Source: Amycolatopsis nivea
Lineage (GTDB): Bacteria; Actinomycetota; Actinomycetes; Mycobacteriales; Pseudonocardiaceae
Direction: 5' to 3'
Length of the DNA stretch: 64,000 bases
Assembly: GCF_004522235.1 (NCBI RefSeq)
Contig: NZ_SDLT01000016.1
Location: forward strand, 122,774-186,773
Under the pieces are notes generated by a model that did not search any database, had not been told where the DNA came from, and saw only the letters and a list, made by a program, of their open reading frames with translations. This document shows, piece after piece, positions 50,133-58,883 of this stretch (position 1 is the stretch's first letter; every line of letters starts with the position of its first letter). Made by a program: the position numbers and the translations under genes.

Positions 50133-51055
50133 TGATTCTGCCGTCCGGAACCCGCCCCACCAACCGGATATCGGACAGCCAGCCCGTCCAGCAGCGCCTG
50201 CAGTCCGATCTCGAACAGGTGGTCCAGATCGAGGTCGTACCCCTCGGCAAGGTCCGCCACCATCCGCGCCAGCACCGGATACCGCCCGGACCCGGTCAGC
50301 GCCGCGTATCCCCGCGCCTGCGTCTCCATCCACTGGTCCTCGGTGATCCCGGTCGCCCCCATCGCGTGCCGCTCGCGTTCCAGATGGATCGCCGTGCCCT
50401 GGATGTGGTTGTAGAACAACACGTTCAGATCGCACAGGTCAGCCGCGTTCAGGCCGAAGACCGACAACGCGGCCAGCGCGCGTTCGTTGTGCGCTGCGAG
50501 GTTCGGCAGCGGCCAGGGCCGGGTGAGCGGGACGAGATGCGCCAGCCACGGATGCCGCCGGTGCACGGACCACAGCGTGCGCGCCGACAGCTCCAACTGC
50601 GCCCGCCACCCCTCCGGTTCCCGTGCCGGGTAACCGGTTTCACCGTAGACCGTGTCCGCCATCAGGAAGACCAGTTCGTCCTTTCCGGACAGATACCGGT
50701 ACGGCGCCATCGCCGGAACACCCAGCCGCGCGGCGAGTCCGCGCATCGACAGCGCCGCGACGCCTTCCGCGTCGGCGATCGCGATTGCCGCGCGCACCAA
50801 CCGATCCCGGGTCAGCACTGGCCGCTTCGCCTCGGTCTCAGCCTGCTGGCCAGCGACGACATAACCCGACCGCGGTTCAGCACGGAGCACTCCCTCGCGG
50901 CGCAACACGTCGAGCGCCTTGGCCGCGGTGGCGTTCGCGACGCCGTGCGTCGACGCCAGCTGACGCGTCGAGGGCACCTTCGCGCCCGGCGGCAGCTGCG
51001 AGATCTCGTCTCGCAGCGCGGCGGCGATGCGGAGGTACGGCGGTTCGGTCGGCAT
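50129..51055 (-). CDS. GntR-TetR fusion transcriptional regulator
   Basis: A 308-residue two-domain regulator. Residues 5-70 are a GntR winged helix (RIAAALRDEISQLPPG, STRQLASTHGVANATAAKAL). Residues 80-300 are a TetR-type HTH (MRGLAARLGVPAMAPYRYLSGKDE) followed by a TetR_C ligand domain. Such fusions in actinobacteria often sit next to drug-modifying or efflux genes. It is divergent from a flavin monooxygenase gene, and two copies of a 15-bp direct repeat lie in the spacer. Two DNA-binding domains in one chain are notable. Confidence 0.88.
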   Translation of the reverse strand: MPTEPPYLRIAAALRDEISQLPPGAKVPSTRQLASTHGVANATAAKALDVLRREGVLRAEPRSGYVVAGQQAETEAKRPVLTRDRLVRAAIAIADAEGVAALSMRGLAARLGVPAMAPYRYLSGKDELVFLMADTVYGETGYPAREPEGWRAQLELSARTLWSVHRRHPWLAHLVPLTRPWPLPNLAAHNERALAALSVFGLNAADLCDLNVLFYNHIQGTAIHLERERHAMGATGITEDQWMETQARGYAALTGSGRYPVLARMVADLAEGYDLDLDHLFEIGLQALLDGLAVRYPVGGAGSGRQNQ

Positions 51056-51065
51056 CGGGGTCCTG

Positions 51066-51102
51066 TCTGTACTAGGTCAGGGTGTCATCTGTACTAGGTC
51101 AG
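51066..51102. promoter_or_regulatory. Direct-repeat operator TCTGTACTAGGTCAG x2
   Basis: The identical 15-mer TCTGTACTAGGTCAG occurs at 51066-51080 and 51088-51102, 22 bases apart, about two helical turns. It lies just upstream of the GntR-TetR gene and 71 bases before the monooxygenase start. Same-face spacing suggests cooperative binding by the regulator. Confidence 0.75.
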
Positions 51103-51172
51103 TTTTGGCGGCGGAAGCCAGGTCACGGCAGGTTCATCAGGGTAATGATGCACCGTACCGAGGGGTGAGGAC

Positions 51173-52234
51173 ATGCCTGAAGCACTGGTTTGCGGCGCGG
51201 GAGTCGCTGGTTGCGCGTCGGCCTACTGGCTGCGCCGCAGCGGCTACGACGTGACGGTCGTGGAGCGCGCCGAGGGGTTGCGCAGCGGAGGTCAGGCGAT
51301 CGACATCCGCGGGGTCGCGCTGGAGGTCATCGACCGGATGGGCATCGGCGAGCAGGTCCGCGCCAAGCGCACGCGGATGCGCGGGATGTCGATGCTGGAC
51401 GCGTCCGGCAACGAGGTGTTCCGTTCCGAGGAACGCACCTTCAGCAGCGGCCGGCTGGACAGCGCGGACATCGAGATCCTCCGCGACGACCTGGTCGAGC
51501 TGCTGCACGACGCCGCCGATGTCGAGTTCCGCTTCGGCGACGAGATCACCGCGCTCGACGCCGAGTCCGGCCGGGTCGAGTTCGCCAAGGCGCAGCCGCG
51601 CACGTTCGACCTGATCGTGGGTGCGGACGGCGCGCATTCGGCGGTCCGGCGGCTCGCGTTCGGGCCGGAGGACCAGTTCCGCCGCTACCTCGGCCAGTAC
51701 CTGGCTGTTTTCCCGGCGGCCAACACGGTCGGCCTCGAGGACTGGCAGATCTGGTTCCAGGGCGAGGGCGTCGGCGGCGCGGTCTACCCGGTGCCGGGCA
51801 ACGAGGAGATCCGGGTGACGCTCGGCTTCGCCGAACCGGAGTACCGCGCGATCCGGGACGTCGCGGAGCAGAAGAAGCTCATCGCGGACCGGCTGAGCGA
51901 GGTCGGCGGTCCGGTGCCCGAGCTGGTCAAAGCCATGGAAGATTCCGAGACCTTCTTCTTCGACGCCATGCTCCAGATCCACCTCGACCGCTGGACGACC
52001 GGCCGGGTCGCGCTGGTCGGCGATGCCGGGTACTGCGCGTCCGTGCTGTCCGGGCAGGGCACGAGCCTCGCCTTGGTCGGCGCGTACGTCCTGGCGGACT
52101 CCGCCGCCGACTACGAGACCCGGATGCGCCCGTTCGTCGAGCTGAACCAGGCGCTGGCCACGGAAAACACCGCCGGACCCGCGTCGGAGGAATCGGTCGA
52201 GCGGGCGAAGAACGCGATCAGCCTGGACCGCTGA
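51173..52234 (+). CDS. FAD-dependent monooxygenase (TetX/PHBH-like)
   Basis: A 353-residue class A flavoprotein monooxygenase. The N-terminal GAGVAGCASAYWLRRSG binds FAD, followed by ERAEGLRSGG, the DLIVGADGAHSAVRR motif (DG) near residue 145 and GRVALVGDAGYCAS (GD) near 275. It is slightly short at the C-terminus for the family. TetX- and RdxO-like relatives hydroxylate antibiotics or aromatic compounds with NADPH and O2. The divergent GntR-TetR regulator suggests drug- or aromatic-responsive expression. Confidence 0.87.
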   Translation: MPEALVCGAGVAGCASAYWLRRSGYDVTVVERAEGLRSGGQAIDIRGVALEVIDRMGIGEQVRAKRTRMRGMSMLDASGNEVFRSEERTFSSGRLDSADIEILRDDLVELLHDAADVEFRFGDEITALDAESGRVEFAKAQPRTFDLIVGADGAHSAVRRLAFGPEDQFRRYLGQYLAVFPAANTVGLEDWQIWFQGEGVGGAVYPVPGNEEIRVTLGFAEPEYRAIRDVAEQKKLIADRLSEVGGPVPELVKAMEDSETFFFDAMLQIHLDRWTTGRVALVGDAGYCASVLSGQGTSLALVGAYVLADSAADYETRMRPFVELNQALATENTAGPASEESVERAKNAISLDR

Positions 52235-52250
52235 CCCGCCAGCTGGCGGG
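52235..52250. terminator. 16-bp palindrome immediately after the monooxygenase stop
   Basis: CCCGCCAGCTGGCGGG starts at the base after the TGA. It can fold as a 6-bp stem with an AGCT loop. Without a T-tract it would be a weak terminator; position is the main support. Confidence 0.5.
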
Positions 52251-52334
52251 AGATTCCCGCCGCCCGGCTGGCCCGGTCCGGCTTCCGGGCGGCGAGGATG
52301 GGTCCCGCACCCCGATTCCTTGGAGGCTCCCGCG

Positions 52335-53297
52335 ATGACCGCCTATCCGCCGCTCCCGTTCGACCCCGAGCTCGCCGCGGCGCTCGAAGTGCTGGCGGCC
52401 GAGCGGCCGCCGATCAAGACGCTCGAGTCGATCCCGGCGGTGCGCGCGGCCGCGGCGAAGCGGCAGATCTCGCTGGAGGAGATCACCACCGACGGCGCCC
52501 TCGAAGTGTCCGAAGTGGACGCCGAGGGTCCGCGCGGCCCGATCCCGCTGATCGTCGCGCGGCCGGCCGGGGCGGTCGACGTCCCGGTGCTGTACTGGCT
52601 GCACGGCGGCGGCATGATCATCGGCGGACACAAGGGCGGCGACCTGTACTTCCTCAAGGAGTACGCGACCGAACTGGGCCTCGGCTTCGTCTGCGTCGAC
52701 TACCGGGTCGCGCCCGAACACCCGCATCCGGCGCCGGTCGAGGACTGCTACGCGGGCCTGGAATGGACGGTCAAGCACGCCGCCGAGTACGGCTTCGACT
52801 CCTCCCGCGTCGTGATCGGCGGCGCGAGCGCGGGCGGCGGCCTCGCGGCGGGAACGGCGCTGCTCGCCCGCGACCGCGGCGGACCGGACCTGATCGGCCA
52901 GCTGCTCGTGTACCCGATGCTCGACGACCGCAACGACTCGCCGTCGGCGATCCAGATGGCCGAGATGGGCAGCTGGGACCGCGCCGCGAACCACGTCGGC
53001 TGGACCGCGCTGCTCGGCGACGCTCGCGGCGGCCCGGACGTATCGCCCTACGCCGCGCCCGCGCGCGCCGAAGACCTGTCTGGCCTCCCGCCCGCGTTCC
53101 TCGACGTCGGGAGCACCGAGACCTTCCGCGACGAGGTCATCGCCTACGCGAACCGGCTGTGGCTGTCCGGGGTGCAGGCGGAGCTGCACGTCTGGCCCGG
53201 CGCTTTCCACGGCTTCGACGGCTCGGCTCCGCAGGCGGCGCTGTCGCAGCAGGCCCGCGCCGAGCGGACGCCGTGGCTGCGGAGGCTGCTCGGCTGA
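52335..53297 (+). CDS. HSL-family carboxylesterase (alpha/beta hydrolase fold-3)
   Basis: A 320-residue esterase of the hormone-sensitive-lipase group. The oxyanion motif is YWLHGGGMIIGG near residue 90, the nucleophile is in GGASAGGGLAAG near 160, Asp lies in the DVGSTETFRDEV region and His in GAFHGFDG. No signal peptide is seen, so it is intracellular. TTGGAGG precedes the ATG at 52335. A PucR-like regulator follows in the same direction with a 23-base gap. Confidence 0.9.
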   Translation: MTAYPPLPFDPELAAALEVLAAERPPIKTLESIPAVRAAAAKRQISLEEITTDGALEVSEVDAEGPRGPIPLIVARPAGAVDVPVLYWLHGGGMIIGGHKGGDLYFLKEYATELGLGFVCVDYRVAPEHPHPAPVEDCYAGLEWTVKHAAEYGFDSSRVVIGGASAGGGLAAGTALLARDRGGPDLIGQLLVYPMLDDRNDSPSAIQMAEMGSWDRAANHVGWTALLGDARGGPDVSPYAAPARAEDLSGLPPAFLDVGSTETFRDEVIAYANRLWLSGVQAELHVWPGAFHGFDGSAPQAALSQQARAERTPWLRRLLG

Positions 53298-53320
53298 ACC
53301 GGACGAGCGATGATGGACTG

Positions 53321-54286
53321 ATGAGGGAGCTGGTCACGCATCTGAGCGCGCTCGATCCCGGCGCGGCCGAGACGGTCAAGGTCATCGCCTATTTCGACCG
53401 GCTGGTCGAGGGCCGCGCCGGGCTGGAGCCGATCGTGCGCGGGGCGGCGGTGCTGTCCGGCTGCCCCGCGCGGCTGGCCGACGACGAACGCCGGGTGCGC
53501 GTCCGCGTCGAACCGGATGGGCGCGTCGTGCCGTCGGACGGACCGCCCGATCCGGAGTGGCCCGCCGCTCCGGTGCGTCCGGACGGGCCGGTCGCGCTGT
53601 GGCTGGAACGGCCCGGTCCGGCGAGCCCGGTGGACGCGATGGTGCTGGAGCGCGCGTCGGCCGCGGCTCGGGCGGTGCTGGACCGCACCCGCGGCCGGGT
53701 CGTCGATCCGGCGTCCGTGGAAGTGGTGCTCGACGGGTCGGCGGACGAACGAACCCGGCTCCGCGCTGCACATCGGCTTGGGCTCGGCGCCACCGCGCGA
53801 GCTGTCGTGACCGACGCGGTCCCGCTGGTCGTCCCTCCACAGTGGACTCCGCCGGAGCGGGCCCGGGTCGGCCTTGGCACTGTCGTGGACCTGGCCGACC
53901 TGCCGGTGTCCGGCGAACAAGCCCGGACGGCTTTCCGGTTCACCGCTGCCGAAGACGACCCAGGACCGTCCGTTGTGGACTACGCCGAACTCGGCGGACT
54001 GGCCGTGCTCGCCGACGCGGTCGGACCTCGCACCAAACCGGTCGCGGACGTCGCCAGCCTGGAGAACGCCCGCGCGGCGGCCCCGTGGGTGTTGCCCACG
54101 CTGGTCGCCGTCGCGGGCGCTCCGAGTCTGCGCGGCGCCGCGAACACGCTGGTAGTGCACCATTCGACCCTGCAGGAGCGCCTGGCCCACGCCGAGCACC
54201 TGCTCGGCTGGCCAGTGCGCGATCCCGCCGGCCGGTTGCGGTTGCAGCTGGCTATCGCCCTGTGGCGGCTGCACCGCACCGGTTGA
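53321..54286 (+). CDS. PucR-like protein with degenerate C-terminal HTH
   Basis: A 321-residue protein resembling PucR/CdaR-type regulators. The C-terminal 60 residues (NTLVVHHSTLQERLAHAEHLLGW, then LRLQLAIALWRL; landmarks HHSTLQERL and LLGWPV) match the HTH_30 fold that is usually V-H-R-N-T-L-x-Y-R. The middle is a GAF/GGDEF-like region without clear catalytic motifs. An early Cys-containing VLSGCPARLA segment is typical of this actinobacterial subgroup. It may regulate the esterase before it. Its stop is immediately adjacent to that of fbiC. Confidence 0.75.
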   Translation: MRELVTHLSALDPGAAETVKVIAYFDRLVEGRAGLEPIVRGAAVLSGCPARLADDERRVRVRVEPDGRVVPSDGPPDPEWPAAPVRPDGPVALWLERPGPASPVDAMVLERASAAARAVLDRTRGRVVDPASVEVVLDGSADERTRLRAAHRLGLGATARAVVTDAVPLVVPPQWTPPERARVGLGTVVDLADLPVSGEQARTAFRFTAAEDDPGPSVVDYAELGGLAVLADAVGPRTKPVADVASLENARAAAPWVLPTLVAVAGAPSLRGAANTLVVHHSTLQERLAHAEHLLGWPVRDPAGRLRLQLAIALWRLHRTG

Positions 54287-56884
54287 TCACGGCGTGAGCA
54301 GCGGCAGCAACGGCTTCCGCACCGCCGTCGCGACCCCGTCCGACTCGGCAGCCGCGGCGATCCGCTCGTCCGTCGGCGTTCCGTAGGACGTGGTCCGCTG
54401 CCGCAGCGGACGCCCGAGCGGCTCGACCATCGCGCGCATGTCGCTGATCGTCTTGTACGACCCGTTCGCCGCGCCCGCCATCCGGCTGATCGTCTCCTCC
54501 ATCAGCGTGCCGCCGATGTCGTTGACGCCGCCCTGCAGCACCGCCCGGCTGCCTTCCTCGCCGAGCTTCACCCAGGAACTCTGGATGTTGTCGAACGTGC
54601 CGTGCAGCAGCAGCCGCGACAGCGCGTGCACCGCCCGGTTCTCGCGCAGCGTCGTGCCCGCGCGGGCGAGCCCGGCCAGGTAGATCGGCGAGCTCTGGTG
54701 GATGAACGGCAGCAGCACGAACTCGCTGAACCCGCGCCACCCGTTGCGTTCCACGCCCTCGCGCTGCAGTTTGGCCAGCAGTTTCAGGTGCCCGACCCAG
54801 TGGCTCGGGTTGTCCACGTGGCCGTACATCATCGTCGCCGTGGTCGGCAGCCCGATGTCGTGCGCGGTGGTGACCACCTCGATCCACGCGTCCGTCGGCA
54901 GCTTGCCCTTGGTGAGCACCCACCGGACGTCGTCGTCGAGAATTTCCGCCGCGGTGCCCGGCAGCGAGTCCACCCCGGCCTCCTTCGCCCGGATCAGGAA
55001 GTCGCGAATGGACAGATTCGTCCGCGACGCGCCGTTCACGACCTCCATCGGACTGAACGAGTGCAGGTGGATGTCCGGCTGCCGCCGCTTCACCTCGGCC
55101 GCGAGGTCGAAGTACGCGGTGCCCGGCAGATCCGGGTGGATGCCGCCCTGCATGCAGATCTCGGTCGCGCCCGCAGCCCACGCCTCGTCCACCCGGTCGC
55201 CGACCTGCTCCAGCGACAGCGTGTACGCGTCCGCGTCGGTCTTCCGCTGCGCGAAGGCACAGAACCGGCAACCGGTGTAGCAGACGTTGGTGAAGTTGAT
55301 GTTCCGCGTGACGACGAACGTGATGTCGTCCCCGACCACCTCGCGCCGCAGGTCGTCGGCCAGTTTCGTGAGCGCGTCCAGCTCCGGTCCGTCCGCGTGC
55401 AGCAAGGCGAGCGCGGCGTCGTCGGACAGCCCGGCAGGGTCCTTTTCCGCGCTGCGCAACGCATCCCGGATGTCGGTGTCGAATCGCTGCGGTCCGGTCT
55501 TGATCTTCCGGCCGATCTCTTTCCAGTCGCCGTAGACCGAATCGAAGTCGCCTCGCCGGTCCTCGGTGCGGCCGGTGGTGTCGATCTCGGTGTGCAGATC
55601 GGTGCGGCCGGACTCCTGCCAGCCGCCGTCCGGCTCCTGCCACGGGATCCCGACCGGCATCGCGCCGTCGCGGGCCAGCCCGGTCTCCCCATCGACCAGC
55701 GCCGCGACGTGCCGCGTGACGCGCGGGTCCAGCCACGGCTGGCCGCGCTTCACGTACTCCGGGTAGATGGTCAGCCGCTCGCGCAGCTCGAAACCGGCCT
55801 TCTCGGTCTGCCGTGCCAGCAGGTCGATCTGCGGCCACGCGCGTTCCGGGTTCACGTGGTCCGGCGTGAGCGGCGAAACGCCGCCCCAGTCGTCGATGCC
55901 CGCGCGGATCATCAGGTCGTACTGGTCGCCGATGAGGTTCGGCGGTGCCTGGATGCGCATCCGCGGGCCCAGCACCAGCCGGGCCACGGCGATGTTCGCG
56001 GCCAGTTCTTCGAGGTCGGCGTCCGGGGTCGCGCGCATCTTCGTGTCCGGCTTGGCCCGGAAGTTCTGCACGATGACTTCCTGGATGCCGCCGTACTCGC
56101 GGGCGGTCTTGCGGATCGCGAACAGCGCGTCGGCACGCTCCTCGTGCGTCTCGCCGATCCCGATCAGCACGCCGGTGGTGAACGGCACCGAGCTGCGCCC
56201 GGCGTCCTCCAGCACGCGCAACCGGACCTCGGGATCCTTGTCCGGCGAACCGTAGTGCGGCCCGCCCTTCTCGCTCCACAGCCGGCGCGCGGTGGTCTCC
56301 AGCATCATGCCCATCGACGGCGCGACCGGCTTGAGCCGCTGGAAGTCCTGCCAGGACATGACACCCGGGTTGAGGTGTGGCAGCAGGCCGGTCTCTTCGA
56401 GCACCCGGATCGCCATCGCGCGGACGTAGGACAGCGTGTCGTCGTAGCCGTGCGCGTCCAGCCATTCGCGCGCGGCTTTCCAGCGGTCCTCCGGCCGGTC
56501 GCCGAGGGTGAACAGGGCTTCCTTGCAGCCCATCTCGGCGCCCTTGCGGGCGATGTCGAGGACCTCGTCCGGCGACAGGAACGGCGATTCGAGCCTGCCG
56601 GGGACGGTGACGAAGGTGCAGTAGCCGCACCGGTCCCGGCACAGCCGGGTCAGCGGGATGAACACCTTGCGGCTGTAGGTGATGATCCCGGCGCGACCGG
56701 CTTCTTCGAGGCCCGCGTCGCGGATGCGGGAGGCGTGGTCGGACAAAGTCTTGAGGTCGTCGCCGCGGGCGTGCAGCAGCACGGCCGCCTCGGCGACGTC
56801 GAGCGTCTTCCCGTCTCGCGCCCGGGCGAGCGCACGGCGCATGGCCGACGGGGTGGGCGTGGTCACGCCAGCTTCGGGCTCCAT
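54287..56884 (-). CDS. fbiC: 7,8-didemethyl-8-hydroxy-5-deazariboflavin (FO) synthase
   Basis: An 865-residue fusion of CofG and CofH that makes FO, the deazaflavin core of coenzyme F420, from a pyrimidine precursor and tyrosine. It carries two radical-SAM clusters: C82-C86-C89 in CRDRCGYC and C535-C539-C542 in CYTGCRFC. Length matches mycobacterial FbiC. ATG 56884 is used; a GTG at 56893 is in frame. Monocistronic here. F420 made with it could serve the Ddn-like domain encoded at 35593-37011. Confidence 0.96.
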   Translation of the reverse strand: MEPEAGVTTPTPSAMRRALARARDGKTLDVAEAAVLLHARGDDLKTLSDHASRIRDAGLEEAGRAGIITYSRKVFIPLTRLCRDRCGYCTFVTVPGRLESPFLSPDEVLDIARKGAEMGCKEALFTLGDRPEDRWKAAREWLDAHGYDDTLSYVRAMAIRVLEETGLLPHLNPGVMSWQDFQRLKPVAPSMGMMLETTARRLWSEKGGPHYGSPDKDPEVRLRVLEDAGRSSVPFTTGVLIGIGETHEERADALFAIRKTAREYGGIQEVIVQNFRAKPDTKMRATPDADLEELAANIAVARLVLGPRMRIQAPPNLIGDQYDLMIRAGIDDWGGVSPLTPDHVNPERAWPQIDLLARQTEKAGFELRERLTIYPEYVKRGQPWLDPRVTRHVAALVDGETGLARDGAMPVGIPWQEPDGGWQESGRTDLHTEIDTTGRTEDRRGDFDSVYGDWKEIGRKIKTGPQRFDTDIRDALRSAEKDPAGLSDDAALALLHADGPELDALTKLADDLRREVVGDDITFVVTRNINFTNVCYTGCRFCAFAQRKTDADAYTLSLEQVGDRVDEAWAAGATEICMQGGIHPDLPGTAYFDLAAEVKRRQPDIHLHSFSPMEVVNGASRTNLSIRDFLIRAKEAGVDSLPGTAAEILDDDVRWVLTKGKLPTDAWIEVVTTAHDIGLPTTATMMYGHVDNPSHWVGHLKLLAKLQREGVERNGWRGFSEFVLLPFIHQSSPIYLAGLARAGTTLRENRAVHALSRLLLHGTFDNIQSSWVKLGEEGSRAVLQGGVNDIGGTLMEETISRMAGAANGSYKTISDMRAMVEPLGRPLRQRTTSYGTPTDERIAAAAESDGVATAVRKPLLPLLTP

Positions 56885-57019
56885 TCCCGCCACGCTAGGA
56901 CCCGGCCGCCGCGACCAGCCAGCTCTTAGCCCGCCACCCGCCGCGCGACCGGCCCGAGGTGATCATTAGCGCAGGTTGCGGGCTTGTCGGTGACGGCTGG
57001 CGGCGGTATTACCTAAAGG

Positions 57020-58618
57020 GTGGCGTCAGTGATCGGGAAGCGCATCGGCGGGCGGACGTACTACTACCTCGCCGAGTCCGCGCGCGTCGACGGCAAGCCG
57101 CGCGTGGTCGGCCAGCGGTACCTCGGGACAGCCGAGGACATCGCGGCGGCGGTGGCGGGCGGCGATCCCGAGGCGGCTGGCGCGCGCCATCGGTCGTTCG
57201 GGGACGTTTCCGCCGTGTGGGGGACGCTGCAGCGGCTCGACCTCGTCCGGCGCGTTGATTCCGTGGCTGGGCCGCAGCGTGCTCGGCCGACACTCGGTCT
57301 CCATGTCGCGCTTGCCGTGCTGCACCGGGCGACCGCGCCGGAGACGGAGTTCGAGGAGTGGTGGACCGGCTGTCTCGCGCAGGATCTGGTTCGGCCCCGG
57401 CCGCCTAAGGGTTCGATTACGACGGCTGGGCATTGGCGGGCGTTGCAGCGGCTTACCCCGGAGCGGATCGCTGCGGTGGAAAGTGTGGTGGCGGAAGCGG
57501 TTCTGGATCTGTTGGGGGATGACGGGACAGAGGCGCTGGCGGTTGATGTGGCTCAGTTCGCCGCGTTCACCGCTGCGGATTGCACGTTGCCGTCGGCTTG
57601 TCAGGACGTGCTGGCCGGGCTCGGGTTGGTCGTCACGCGGGATGGGGCGATTCCGTTGGCGTCCCGGGTTTATCGGAGGGAGAACGCGCCGACTTTCGGT
57701 GCGCTGGCTGCCGAATTAGGGGAGCGGCATACGTTGGTTTTCCACTCCGGGCAGGCGGCGCAGCTCGATCTCGGCGCGCGGACCGGGTTTGTCGGGTCGC
57801 TTCCGTTGGCGGATCATCCGGAGTTGCTTGCGCGGCCCGCGTCCGTGCGACGGCGGGTGGATCCGGAGCGGTTTGCCGGGCTGACTGCTTTTGACACCGT
57901 GGCGACTGTGGACGGTGCCCGGCGACGGGTGATCCTTCTTCATTCCGCGACGCTCCACGCGGCGCAGTATCGGGCGTTCACCGGTGAATTGAGTACTACC
58001 GTGCGGGAGCTTGACGGGCTGGCTGCGGCGCTGGCGGCCGGGACGCATCGGGGGGACCGGACGCAGGTGCATGCGGAGATGTCGCGGATTATCCGTGGTC
58101 GGCGGGTGGAGCGGGTGCTGAATACTGCTCTTACTGGCAACCGTGCTGGGGAACTGCGGTTGGAACGGCGGGTTGACGAGGCTGCGGTCGCTCGGTTGGC
58201 GGAGGAGTTTTTCGGGAAGCAGATTTTGGTGACTGATCGGGATTGGCCGGTTGCTGAGGTTGTGACTGCTTATCGGGCTCGGAATTATCTCGACTCGACG
58301 TTTCGCTGGTTGACTGGGTCTGCGGTGGCTGGGCCTTCGCCTCGGTGGGAGTGGACTTCGCATCGGATCGCGGTGCATGCGTTGGTGTCTGTGCTCGCTG
58401 CGACGGTCACGCACCTGATGCGGCGGGAGGCGGATCGGGCTGGGATGAATCTTTCGGTGGCTGAGTTGCTGGATCAGTTGCGGGGGATCGGGGAGACCGT
58501 GTTGCGGCATCGGTCTACCGGGGGGAGGCCGCGGACTCGGCGGATTTTGTCTGATCGGACTTCTAGGCAGCAGGCGTTGTTTGAGTTGTTCGGGTTGGAG
58601 AGGTTTGCGCCTGCTTGA
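57020..58618 (+). CDS. IS1634-like transposase-derived protein, catalytic residues altered
   Basis: A 532-residue relative of IS1634-family transposases, with the typical N-terminus RIGGRTYYYLAESARVDGK and a C-terminal YRARNYLDSTFRWL block. The first DDE Asp remains in VDVAQFAAFT. The second expected Asp (V-F-D-x-G) reads VFHSGQ, and the Glu of the Y-x-V-E-x-F-R block reads LDSTFR. It is therefore probably inactive or domesticated. I find no terminal inverted repeats or target duplication. From about 57400 on, codons ending in T become frequent, unlike neighbours. Copy B of the 139-bp element starts 41 bases after its stop. Confidence 0.75.
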   Translation: MASVIGKRIGGRTYYYLAESARVDGKPRVVGQRYLGTAEDIAAAVAGGDPEAAGARHRSFGDVSAVWGTLQRLDLVRRVDSVAGPQRARPTLGLHVALAVLHRATAPETEFEEWWTGCLAQDLVRPRPPKGSITTAGHWRALQRLTPERIAAVESVVAEAVLDLLGDDGTEALAVDVAQFAAFTAADCTLPSACQDVLAGLGLVVTRDGAIPLASRVYRRENAPTFGALAAELGERHTLVFHSGQAAQLDLGARTGFVGSLPLADHPELLARPASVRRRVDPERFAGLTAFDTVATVDGARRRVILLHSATLHAAQYRAFTGELSTTVRELDGLAAALAAGTHRGDRTQVHAEMSRIIRGRRVERVLNTALTGNRAGELRLERRVDEAAVARLAEEFFGKQILVTDRDWPVAEVVTAYRARNYLDSTFRWLTGSAVAGPSPRWEWTSHRIAVHALVSVLAATVTHLMRREADRAGMNLSVAELLDQLRGIGETVLRHRSTGGRPRTRRILSDRTSRQQALFELFGLERFAPA

Positions 58619-58659
58619 GGTTCGGCTCGTCGCCTGGCGGCGACATTGCCGTGGGGGTT

Positions 58660-58798
58660 GCGTGGGGCACCCCGAAGCTTGATTGTGCTGACGGTTCGGG
58701 GGTGCTTGTCAAGGCGGGAAAGATGCCTTGACAAGCACCCCCGAACCGCAGGGGAGCTTCGTATCGGGGTGCGGGGGTGGTGTGGGTGCCTCGCTCGT
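58660..58798 (+). repeat. 139-bp structured element, copy B
   Basis: Inverted partner of 25302-25440 and exactly the same length. Identical flanks are 58660-58687 (28 bp) and 58756-58798 (43 bp). The central hairpin is a perfect 24-bp stem (58692-58715 with 58725-58748) around GGGAAAGAT. The inner 15 bp match copy A, but the outer stem is CGGTTCGG/CCGAACCG instead of GGGCGGA/TCCGCCC. The flanks pair as an outer helix, 58667-58679 with 58755-58772, leaving a 4-5 base bulge. As with copy A, it follows a gene's stop codon in the same orientation. Confidence 0.85.
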
Positions 58799-58826
58799 TG
58801 GGTGCACCGGGTGCGGTTTTAGGGCC

Positions 58827-58873
58827 GTGAGGGGAACCCTGGGGGAATCAGAGTCAATGAGGGTGGCCCTCAC
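58827..58873. repeat. GTGAGGGG-type palindromic repeat, third copy
   Basis: GTGAGGGGAACCCT at 58827-58840 is matched at 12 of 14 positions by the inverse arm ending CCCTCAC at 58873. The loop again contains GGAATCAGA-like sequence. It lies between the 139-bp element and the convergent SDR gene and could terminate either transcript. Confidence 0.65.
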
Positions 58874-58883
58874 GTGCGTTGGC

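Noticed and set aside
56930..58810. Complete insertion sequence around the IS1634-like gene
   Set aside because: No terminal inverted repeats or target duplication are visible and catalytic residues are altered.
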